Positions 57,336-64,000 of a DNA stretch of 64,000 nucleotides are shown piece by piece. The notes under the pieces are model-generated. The model was not told where the DNA came from and made no database searches. It saw only the letters and a program-made list of their open reading frames with translations. The position numbers and the translations under genes were made by a program. This DNA is from Streptomyces cucumeris (lineage in GTDB: Bacteria; Actinomycetota; Actinomycetes; Streptomycetales; Streptomycetaceae): positions 1 to 64,000 of the forward strand of contig NZ_JANCLX010000038.1 in NCBI RefSeq assembly GCF_024295805.1. Direction: 5' to 3'. How positions within the stretch are numbered: the stretch's first letter is position 1; each line of letters begins with the position of its first letter.

Positions 57336-60300
57336 GTGACATCAGGCTCAGTGACCCGCTACAACCGGACCGGTGCACAGTTGCTCGCCCTGCTGCTGGC
57401 CGGGTCCGCTCCCGGTGACGCCGGGCGGATACGCCGCCGGTTGGACGAGGACAAGCCCCGCTACCTCACCTGGGTGCCGCTCACCGCGGAGGCCCGGGCG
57501 AAGGCCGCCGCCGACCCCGATGTGCTCGTACGGCGAGCCCTGGTCCGGGCCGAGGGGCTCACCGTCGACGATCTGGCCGCGCTGCTCGAACGCCCCGACC
57601 CCGTCGTCGACCAGTGCGTGTACGAACACGCCGAGGCCCGCCCTTGGATGCGCCGTCTGATCCTCTCCCCCGGACGGCACACCGAGCCCACCGCACTCGC
57701 CCCGCTGCTGGCCCGGATCCGCGCCACCACCCAGGAAGCACCCGCACTCCCCCACTTCGTGGCCGCGGCCGTGGTGAGCGACATACCCGAGCTGGCCGAA
57801 CACGCCCTGGTCACCTGTGGCCGTGCGCTGACCACCGCCGAGCAACTGCACGCCGTATGCGGGATGCTCCCGCGACCCGAGCGGCTGCGAGCGCTGCTGG
57901 AAGCCACGACCGGCCCCGCTCCCCTGCACCCCGTCGTCGCCGATATCGCACGCGGCGCGCTCGACAGCGTCAGCGGCTCCGGCAGTGAGGGGCTGCGCGC
58001 CGCGGTAGCCGCCGCCGAGGGGTCGGAGGGCATGGTGGCCGGGCTCCGCGCGGGCGAAGCCGAACCGGCATGGCGCCGTACCGTCGACTGGGACGCCATC
58101 GTGACGGCTCATCGCTGCGCGCCGCTGCCGGATTCCGCCGTCCGTGTGCTCGCCGTCCATCCCGGCTGTCCCGAGCGGTTGCTCACCGACCTGTACCGCA
58201 CCCATCCGGGCGTCGTCGCCGAGGTGGCACCGCCCAGTCCGGCCGTACTGCGTGCCGCCGTCGGCACACCCGGACACCCCGAACTCCTCCGGTTCGCCGC
58301 GGGTCTGGGCCCGTCGGGCGACCACACGGACATCAGCGCACACGTGCTCGAAACCGTCGCCCCCGCGCACACAGCGGTCCGGGCCCTGCTCGAGCTCGGT
58401 GTCACCACACCCCTGCGCGTCCTCCTCCACCAGCGGCTCGGCAGCGACCCCCGGCGCTGGGCCACCCTGCGCACCGCCCTGTCCCGCTACAAGGGCACCC
58501 TCGCCGACCTGTTGGCCGGTATCGCCGACGGTACGGTCCCCGAGCCCGCGTCCTCGGTCACACCACCGGCGCTGACCAAGCCGTACCGGTTCCTGCTGTA
58601 CGCCGCCGAACCCGACGATCTGCGCGAGCTGCTCCCGCACCTGCCCGATGAGCTGCTGCACGCCCTGCTCGGCAAGGGCCCGCTCCCGGCACACGTCCTC
58701 GACACCGCGCTCGCCGCGTCCGCAGCCCGCGTACGCGCCGCCATCGGCGGTAACGTCGCCCTCACCGCGGGCGATCTGCGCCGGCTGACCGAGGGTGACG
58801 AGCCGACGGTCAACGCCGCCGTGTACCGCAATCAGAAGGCCACCCTGTCCCTGCGCCGTGCGATCGCCTCCGGTGCGCCCCGCACCCCGGGACGCACCGA
58901 GCCCGTCCCCCTCGACCCGGAGTTGCGCACCGAACTCCTCGCCACCACGGACCGGTTCCGCGGCAGCCCGCTGATCATGAGCGACGACCCCGAGCTGCTC
59001 CTGCGTTCCTGGGGTCCCCGGGGCTCGTGGGTGAGCGACGAGGCGCGCCACTTCTCCGTGGTCCGGGTCTGGGAACGCGGTGGCCCGGGCGCCGTACGCC
59101 GGCTCCTCGAACTGGCCCCCGCCGGCCCGCCCCCGGTTCTCGCCAAGGCAGCCGCGGCGCTGGAGCAGCCCAACGGTCTGGAGGGGTTCCGGGAAGGGCT
59201 GGAGCCCTACGACGACCCCGAGGCGCTGCCCCAGGTCTACGCCACCCCGCGGGGCCGCAACGCCACCCGCCGGTTGATGCGGGAGATCGTGCACGAGCCC
59301 TACGTGTACGACTTCCCGCTCCTGATCGCCGCCCACCACGAGCACACCTTCGAACCCGAGCCCGTCGAGGAGCTCCTCCGCCACGAGGACGTCGACGAGG
59401 CCATCCGCACGGCGTTCACCACCCGCGCGAACGAGATCGACTCCGAGCCGGTCAACCATCTGCGCTCCACCGCGTACGACACCGGCCTGCACCGCTGGTT
59501 CCTCGGCGCCGTCGAGCAGGGTCTGCTCGGGCCCGAGCGGCTCGTCGACACCGCCCAGCCGGCCCCGGCAACCCTCGCGTACCTCTACCGCGACGCGGGG
59601 GTCGTCCAGGCATACCGGCATGCCGTGGACCTCGTAGACGAGCACCTGGCCGGTCACACCGAAGCATGGGTCATCGCGCTCAATCTGGTCGGTACCTTCG
59701 TCGGCTCACTCGCGGAACTGATCACCGTGGCGGGGCAGGTGGCCGGTCCCCGTCCCGACGCCGAAGAGCTCGCTCGCCTCGACGCGGTCGCCCGCGCCGC
59801 CGACACACCGGAACCGGCCACGCCCGTCGTGCCCGCACTCACCCATGCCGAACAGCGGAAGCGGGACCACCTCCTGGACCGGGGCGGGGCCCTCGCCTCC
59901 GCACATCTGCTCCGCACCCTCGTGGCGGGCGCGCCACTGCCCACCGACCCCGGCGTGCTGGACGTGCTCACCGCCACCACCACGGCGGACGTCCCCGGAC
60001 TCCTCCCTCCCGACTGGCTCGTGGAGGCGTGCGACCGGCACGCCTCGCCCGATACTCGTCAACGGCTCGCGGAACGGATGACCGGACGGGCCGGGAAGGA
60101 CGATCTGCCGGCCTGCCGACAGGGGATCATCGCACCCGGCGAGATGGTCGCCCGGACCCCCGCACGCGAGATGTCCCCGTTCCCGAAGGCCTGGTTCATC
60201 CGTGACGTACCGGCCTCCGCAGCCGTGCGCGCCGCGCGCCGGCTGGTCGCCGACCGGCTCGGCACCGAACCCGAGCGGTGGTTGCGCGCGCTCGGTGCGA

Positions 60301-61691
60301 TGGACGGCGCATGGGCCGAGCGGCCCTTCGCCGAACTGCTCGAGCACGGCGGCACGGACACCGTGCCCACGGTGCTCACCCCGGCGGGTGCCGGACTGCT
60401 GCTCCACGCGGGCACGGACGCTCTCGCGACCGTACTGCCGCGGCTGGACGCGCGTGCCACGACCACCCTCACCGAGCGCGCGTGCGCGACCCGCCACGTG
60501 CCCGACACCCTCCTGGACCATCTCTTCGGCCACGGCGAGCACGCCGCGCTGCTCGTTCTGGCACAGAACTCCCGCAGCCGGGAGCTGCAGCTGCGACTCC
60601 TGGCCGTCGACGACCCCACGATCAACGCGACGCTCTACGGGACGGTCACCAACAGCCGCTCGACCGTCGAGATCCGCCGGATCATCCTCTCCCAGCGCCC
60701 CCAGGGCCGCACGCCCGAGGGGCCGGAGGACCTCCTCCCGCTCGCCCCCGAGCTCCGCGAACGGCTCCTCGCGAAGCACTACTTCGACAAGCAACGGGCG
60801 AAGAACCTCCGCGTTCTGGTCGAAGCGGCCGACCCCGACATCGTGGAGCACGCGCTCACTTCGTTCGGCAAGCGTGTTCCGCTCGCGGACCACCTCATGG
60901 CGGCGCGCAACACCCTCCGCCACGGTGGCCCCGACCGTCTCCGCTCGCTGGTCGACCGGGGCCTGCTCAGCGCGGGCGCCGCCAAGGTCGTCACCAAGGC
61001 ACTGGCCACGGCCGACGCGGACGCCGTCCTCACCGCCCGCCTCGACAAGGAACTGAGCACGGACCGCCTCATCGCCAAGCTCCGTGCCTGCGGGGAGTAC
61101 GAACACACCGAAGTCCTGGACCTCCCCTACATCCGCGACTGGGACGTCCTGATCCGGGCACACCGACAGGAGCCGTTCCGCTCACGGGTGTGGGGCACGA
61201 TCGCCCGGCTGCCGGACGCTCCGGACGAGCTCGCGCCGACGGCGTTCGAGTACTGGTCCTGCTTCATCGACCGCAGCCTGACCGACCGCGGCCCCGACTG
61301 GGCCCGTGCGGCCATCGGGAACATCCCGAACCTGTCGCTCCAGCGCGGGGAGTGGGCCGCCGTCCTCGACGCCCTGCTCGAACAGGGGCTGCTCTCCGGC
61401 AAGGAGCTCGTCCACGGTGGTGCCCTGGCCAACCGTATGCTCCACTACCTCGCCGAAGCCTCCGTCCGCCAGGAACCCCCCGCCGCCCTCCGAGCCGCCG
61501 TCCAGGAGGCCACCGACGAACTGGCCGCCCTGGCCGACAAGCTCCTGGGCACGGACCACGACGCATGGCAGCGTCTCTTCGCCGCCCTGGCCGGTCAGGA
61601 CCCCCACTGGCCCGTGCCCGGCTCCCCGACCACTCCCGCCGCACTCCTCCACCACGTGTCCCGCACACCGCTCGGGCACCCCCGCCCCTGA
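57336..61691 (+). CDS. 1451-residue alpha-helical repeat protein, unknown function
   Basis: A giant soluble protein built almost wholly of short amphipathic helices (HEAT/leucine-rich-variant-like). A ~60-residue unit with the pattern D-x-P-x-V-N-x-x-x-Y then RRxIxS and LxPELRxxLL occurs near residues 85-115 (degenerate), 488-530 and 1089-1140, so the protein arose by internal duplication. No catalytic motif, signal peptide or membrane segment is seen. GTG 57336 has AAGGA 10 bases upstream; GTG 57351 is an alternative. It stands alone, 276 bases from the previous gene. Helical repeat scaffolds usually bind proteins or nucleic acids; I do not recognise this family. Confidence 0.72.
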   Translation: MTSGSVTRYNRTGAQLLALLLAGSAPGDAGRIRRRLDEDKPRYLTWVPLTAEARAKAAADPDVLVRRALVRAEGLTVDDLAALLERPDPVVDQCVYEHAEARPWMRRLILSPGRHTEPTALAPLLARIRATTQEAPALPHFVAAAVVSDIPELAEHALVTCGRALTTAEQLHAVCGMLPRPERLRALLEATTGPAPLHPVVADIARGALDSVSGSGSEGLRAAVAAAEGSEGMVAGLRAGEAEPAWRRTVDWDAIVTAHRCAPLPDSAVRVLAVHPGCPERLLTDLYRTHPGVVAEVAPPSPAVLRAAVGTPGHPELLRFAAGLGPSGDHTDISAHVLETVAPAHTAVRALLELGVTTPLRVLLHQRLGSDPRRWATLRTALSRYKGTLADLLAGIADGTVPEPASSVTPPALTKPYRFLLYAAEPDDLRELLPHLPDELLHALLGKGPLPAHVLDTALAASAARVRAAIGGNVALTAGDLRRLTEGDEPTVNAAVYRNQKATLSLRRAIASGAPRTPGRTEPVPLDPELRTELLATTDRFRGSPLIMSDDPELLLRSWGPRGSWVSDEARHFSVVRVWERGGPGAVRRLLELAPAGPPPVLAKAAAALEQPNGLEGFREGLEPYDDPEALPQVYATPRGRNATRRLMREIVHEPYVYDFPLLIAAHHEHTFEPEPVEELLRHEDVDEAIRTAFTTRANEIDSEPVNHLRSTAYDTGLHRWFLGAVEQGLLGPERLVDTAQPAPATLAYLYRDAGVVQAYRHAVDLVDEHLAGHTEAWVIALNLVGTFVGSLAELITVAGQVAGPRPDAEELARLDAVARAADTPEPATPVVPALTHAEQRKRDHLLDRGGALASAHLLRTLVAGAPLPTDPGVLDVLTATTTADVPGLLPPDWLVEACDRHASPDTRQRLAERMTGRAGKDDLPACRQGIIAPGEMVARTPAREMSPFPKAWFIRDVPASAAVRAARRLVADRLGTEPERWLRALGAMDGAWAERPFAELLEHGGTDTVPTVLTPAGAGLLLHAGTDALATVLPRLDARATTTLTERACATRHVPDTLLDHLFGHGEHAALLVLAQNSRSRELQLRLLAVDDPTINATLYGTVTNSRSTVEIRRIILSQRPQGRTPEGPEDLLPLAPELRERLLAKHYFDKQRAKNLRVLVEAADPDIVEHALTSFGKRVPLADHLMAARNTLRHGGPDRLRSLVDRGLLSAGAAKVVTKALATADADAVLTARLDKELSTDRLIAKLRACGEYEHTEVLDLPYIRDWDVLIRAHRQEPFRSRVWGTIARLPDAPDELAPTAFEYWSCFIDRSLTDRGPDWARAAIGNIPNLSLQRGEWAAVLDALLEQGLLSGKELVHGGALANRMLHYLAEASVRQEPPAALRAAVQEATDELAALADKLLGTDHDAWQRLFAALAGQDPHWPVPGSPTTPAALLHHVSRTPLGHPRP

Positions 61692-61774
61692 CGTCCACGC
61701 CCGCGGAGGAAGCACGGGCCACGGGCACATCGAGCGGCTAGAGTCCGGCCAGGACGCGACGAACGGGGAGCTCC

Positions 61775-61975
61775 ATGGCCAAGGTCAACATCAGTCTCGA
61801 TGCCGAACTCGTGGTGGAGGTCATGGTCCTGTCCGGAGTGGGATCGCCTCAGGACGCCGTCGAAGCGGTGGTCCGGGACTACATCGCCCGGGGCCACCGC
61901 ACGGAGGCGCGCACCGAGCTCAGGGACCGGAGTCTGCGCGAATCCGACGCCAGACCACAGGATCCGCAGGGCTGA
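61775..61975 (+). CDS. VapB-like ribbon-helix-helix protein, orphan
   Basis: 66 residues: AKVNISLDAELVVEVMVLSG, then SPQDAVEAVVRDYIARGHRT, a beta-strand plus two helices as in DUF2191/VapB antitoxins, and a hydrophilic tail. GGGGAG precedes ATG 61775. No PIN-domain toxin follows, so it is either a lone transcription factor or a left-over antitoxin. Confidence 0.65.
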   Translation: MAKVNISLDAELVVEVMVLSGVGSPQDAVEAVVRDYIARGHRTEARTELRDRSLRESDARPQDPQG

Positions 61976-62088
61976 CCGGCCGTGGGCGGGCCGGGCAACG
62001 CCCCCCGGCTGTCCGTCTCCACCGCCGGGGATCGGCCCTTCGCCGGTAAGATCTCCTTGCGAGGGCAGCGTCGAGGGGAGGCGTCACG

Positions 62089-62364
62089 ATGAATTGCGCC
62101 AACTGTGGGGCGTCCGTCATCCAAGGGCCTGACGGTAGTTGGTCATGCAACAACTGTGGGGCGTCGGGGGTGGCGCCGACAGGGACCGACCTGTACTACC
62201 GGACGTACACCTGCACCGGTTGCGAGAGCCAGGTCGATGGTGTCGGTGGCAGGTGGGCGTGCACGAGCTGCGGAACGACATCGCCGTATACACCGCCGCC
62301 CGAGGGCTGGCAGTCGGAGCTGGACGAGCACGTCGGCCGCGACGGCTACGTGGGCACGACCTGA
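62089..62364 (+). CDS. Duplicated zinc-ribbon protein
   Basis: 91 residues with four Cys-x-x-Cys pairs (residues 3/6, 20/23, 42/45 and 58/61), giving two zinc ribbons in tandem: CANCGASVIQ...WSCNNCGASG and YTCTGCESQV...WACTSCGTTS. A 15-base DNA repeat (62100-62114 and 62151-62165) lies exactly 17 codons apart within the first ribbon. The ribosome site GAGGGGAGG is strong. Likely a protein- or nucleic-acid-binding module; no partner identified. Confidence 0.75.
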   Translation: MNCANCGASVIQGPDGSWSCNNCGASGVAPTGTDLYYRTYTCTGCESQVDGVGGRWACTSCGTTSPYTPPPEGWQSELDEHVGRDGYVGTT

Positions 62365-62458
62365 TCTCACGGCCTGATCCCGCAGCGTGATCCCGCGGCC
62401 TGATCCGGGGTCAGCCCCGCGGAATCGGCCCGTGGATGCCGCGGCCGCGACCGCGGTA

Positions 62459-62785
62459 CTAGCCGTGTTCCCGGCCGGGAAGTGGCGCCCCTCGGAGGAA
62501 CGCCCGGTAGGCGTCCGCGGCGTCATCCTCCACCCGCGGCCCCCCGGGCCCGTACCGAGTGTCGCTCCGGTCGCGTTTCGGTCCGGAGACCCAGAACTCC
62601 TCATCGGTTTCCACGTCGTAGAAGTTCGCGTCGGACAAGCCGAGACCCGTGGCACGCCGCAGGGTCCTCCCGTGGAGGTAGGCCGTCTTCCAGGTCTTGG
62701 AGAAATCCACCCAGCCGATCCACGAGGGTCCGCGGTCCGTGCCATGGCCCGTCTTGAGCTGGACGAACATGATTCTGCGAGGCAT
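62459..62785 (-). CDS. Conserved hypothetical protein
   Basis: 108 residues: PRRIMFVQLKTGHGTDRGPS with WIGWVDFSKTWKTAYLHGRT, then NFYDVETDEEFWVSGPKRDR and a helical end AADAYRAFLRGAPLPGREHG. I recall a Streptomyces family with this exact layout, sometimes mis-named after unrelated enzymes; no function is known. It is Trp-rich, suggesting a compact beta fold. Convergent with the zinc-ribbon gene and upstream of padR. Confidence 0.68.
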   Translation of the reverse strand: MPRRIMFVQLKTGHGTDRGPSWIGWVDFSKTWKTAYLHGRTLRRATGLGLSDANFYDVETDEEFWVSGPKRDRSDTRYGPGGPRVEDDAADAYRAFLRGAPLPGREHG

Positions 62786-62853
62786 GGTCCCAGCTTGACC
62801 GATCGCGCCACTCGGGCAAACCGATTTGTGGACGTGCGAAGCGCGAGGAGTGC

Positions 62854-63396
62854 TCAGGAGCGGCCGCGCCGCTCCAGGTCGTCAGCGGTGTCGTTGGCCC
62901 ACTGCTGCAGCACGATGGTGGTGCGGATGCCCAGGTCCAGCGCGTAGGCCCCGAAGACGGGGTCATCCGGCCCGGTGCGGGCGTCCACCTCCGCTTTGAT
63001 CTGCTCCAGTTTGGCCAGCTTCTCGGCGTGCCGCTCCGCCTCGTCACGCATCACGGCCGCCGCCTGGTCGGGCGGGAGGAGGGGGACGAGGAACCCGCGC
63101 AGGGCGGTCTCGTTGCGGGCGCTGCGGTACGGGTCCTCGCCGGTGACCCACTGGACGATCTCGTCCCGGCCCGCTTCGGTGACGGTGTAGACCTTGCGGC
63201 CCCGTCCGCCACCGGCGTCCTCCACGGTGACGGCGCCGCTCTGCGCCATCTTGGCCAGCTCGGGATAGATCTGGCTGTGCTTGGCCTGCCAGATGTGGTT
63301 GATCGAGGCTTCGAACCGTTTGGCCAGTTCATACCCGGACGAGGGGCCGCGAGAGGCGAGCATTCCGAGCAGGGCGATCCGCAGAGACATGGTCAC
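62854..63396 (-). CDS. PadR-family repressor of the adjacent efflux gene
   Basis: A 180-residue PadR protein: SLRIALLGMLASRGPSSGYE, LAKRFEASINHIWQAKHSQI and YPELAKMAQSGAVTVEDAGG in the winged helix, then VYTVTEAGRDEIVQWVTGED and a C-terminal helical dimer domain (~95-180). GTG 63396 has AGAGG 6 bases upstream. It is divergent from a DHA2-type efflux gene; a GTGT-N8-ACAT site sits in that promoter, as expected for PadR. It should de-repress the pump when a drug-like ligand binds. Confidence 0.9.
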   Translation of the reverse strand: MTMSLRIALLGMLASRGPSSGYELAKRFEASINHIWQAKHSQIYPELAKMAQSGAVTVEDAGGGRGRKVYTVTEAGRDEIVQWVTGEDPYRSARNETALRGFLVPLLPPDQAAAVMRDEAERHAEKLAKLEQIKAEVDARTGPDDPVFGAYALDLGIRTTIVLQQWANDTADDLERRGRS

Positions 63397-63410
63397 AGAA
63401 TACCTCTGGG

Positions 63411-63438
63411 TTGACGTGTAAGGATTTACATGTAGTTT
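63411..63438 (+). promoter_or_regulatory. Efflux-gene promoter with PadR operator in the spacer
   Basis: TTGACG (63411-63416) and TAGTTT (63433-63438) are separated by 16 bases. Between them GTGT-N8-ACAT (63416-63431) matches the PadR consensus ATGT-N8-ACAT. A bound repressor would block RNA polymerase directly. Confidence 0.7.
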
Positions 63439-63445
63439 CTTTCAC

Positions 63446-64000
63446 ATGAAACGAGACTCCCGGCCCCACAGCGGGCTCCTCCTGGTCGCCGTGCTCGGTG
63501 GCATGTTCCTGGCAATGCTCGACCAGACGATCGTCGGCACCGCCCTGCCCCGGATCACCCAGGACCTGGGCGGCGAGGACCTCTACACCTGGACCGTGAC
63601 GGCCTACCTGCTCACCTCCACCGTCACCGTCCCGCTGTACGGCCGCCTCTCGGACCTCTACGGACGCAAGCCCATGCTGCTCACGGGCATCGTCGTGTTC
63701 CTGCTCGGCAGCGGGCTGTGCGCCCTGTCGCAGGACATGAGCCAGCTGATCGCTTTCCGCGCCCTCCAAGGACTGGGCGCCGGCGCCCTGTTGCCCCTGT
63801 CCCTGGCGCTGCTGGTCGACACCGTCCCGGCCGAGCGGCGCGGCCAGGCACAGGGCGCGGTCGGCGGCGTCATGGCGCTGAGCTATGTGATCGGCCCCTA
63901 CCTGGGCGGCCTGTTCACCGACCACGCAAGCTGGCACTGGGTCTTCCTGGTCAACCTGCCCATAGGCGCCGCCGTCCTGGCCATCGTCTGGCGGTACCTG
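63446..64000 (+). CDS. DHA2-family MFS multidrug exporter (N-terminal part, runs off window)
   Basis: 185 residues visible. GLLLVAVLGGMFLAMLDQTI with VGTALPRITQDLGGEDLYTW is the DHA2 opening, then TSTVTVPLYGRLSDLYGRKP (motif A), FRALQGLGAGALLPLSLALL and GGVMALSYVIGPYLGGLFTD (motif C). Full members have 14 helices and about 470-550 residues; here five or six helices are seen. Probably an EmrB/QacA-type proton-driven drug pump, regulated by the divergent PadR. The frame is open to the last base. Confidence 0.9.
   Translation, partial: MKRDSRPHSGLLLVAVLGGMFLAMLDQTIVGTALPRITQDLGGEDLYTWTVTAYLLTSTVTVPLYGRLSDLYGRKPMLLTGIVVFLLGSGLCALSQDMSQLIAFRALQGLGAGALLPLSLALLVDTVPAERRGQAQGAVGGVMALSYVIGPYLGGLFTDHASWHWVFLVNLPIGAAVLAIVWRYL

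Noticed and set aside
57348..59657. Minus-strand open frame of ~770 codons opposite the helical-repeat gene
   Set aside because: The plus-strand frame has the GC3 codon pattern, a ribosome site and internal repeats. The minus frame is Gly/Gln/Val-rich without motifs.
61775..62364. Toxin-antitoxin pair of the VapB-like gene with the next gene
   Set aside because: The following gene is a zinc ribbon, not a PIN or other toxin, and is separated by 113 bases with its own strong ribosome site.
1..64000. CRISPR arrays, tRNA or rRNA genes
   Set aside because: No regularly spaced repeats of 24-40 bases and no tRNA- or rRNA-like stretches were seen by eye. A tRNAscan/Infernal run would settle small RNAs.

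Overview
The window is very GC-rich DNA with codon third positions that are almost always G or C, and its gene families are those of Streptomyces or a close relative. The strongest organism marker is an adjacent tap-tpg gene pair (5.9-8.7 kb). It encodes the telomere-associated protein and the terminal protein that cap linear Streptomyces replicons. With a small parA-like partition cassette at 15.4-16.3 kb, two broken insertion sequences and a mosaic of short accessory operons, this points to a chromosome arm or a linear plasmid rather than the chromosome core. Replicon type and species cannot be settled from the window.

Layout. 0-1 kb: the end of an IS5-family element interrupts a MerR-methyltransferase gene. 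1-5 kb: a small secreted protein, a Ser/Thr kinase without a membrane anchor, and an XRE-type regulator behind a tiny membrane protein. 5-6 kb: a marR / VOC pair with two matching operators. 5.9-8.7 kb: tap-tpg. 9-15 kb: an aminoglycoside-phosphotransferase-like kinase and a run of small genes (I36 inhibitor, AraC regulator, membrane proteins, TOPRIM, VOC, CBS, DCC proteins). 15.4-16.3 kb: parA cassette. 16.4-19.1 kb: UbiD/UbiX decarboxylase pair, divergent from a MarR gene across a long perfect palindrome.

19.7-34.0 kb is the centrepiece, a compact biosynthetic operon. It holds a C-A-T-TE NRPS, then an A-T-C-A-T-KS-KR-T-TE NRPS-PKS hybrid with no acyltransferase domain, then a TauD-type dioxygenase. 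It ends at a 17-bp-stem terminator. The second adenylation domain of the hybrid carries a proline specificity code. Pro plus one ketide extension plus ketoreduction plus an Fe/2OG hydroxylase matches the proline-derived detoxin/rimosamide depsipeptides as I know them, so I read this as a minimal member of that superfamily.

34-40 kb: an isonitrile-hydratase-like DJ-1 protein, a solute-binding protein, a 5'-truncated IS remnant, and an HxlR-controlled three-gene operon (MBL hydrolase, NAD(P)-binding protein, MFS pump). 40.9-45.5 kb: an uncharacterised cassette of an 85-residue peptide gene, a leaky-looking terminator, an HTTM/alpha-beta-hydrolase fusion and more membrane proteins, which is a candidate undescribed peptide-processing system. 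45.6-49 kb: a bicovalent-flavin oxidase, a DinB protein, a DUF6204-like protein and an autoregulated MarR. 48.9-51.4 kb: an arsenic island (arsI divergent from arsR-acr3-arsC). 51.4-57 kb: regulators, a methyltransferase, a second DinB protein, a SRPBCC protein and a HAD hydrolase. 57.3-61.7 kb: a 1451-residue helical-repeat protein of unknown function. The window ends with a VapB-like protein, a duplicated zinc ribbon, and a PadR repressor divergent from a DHA2 drug-efflux gene cut by the window edge.
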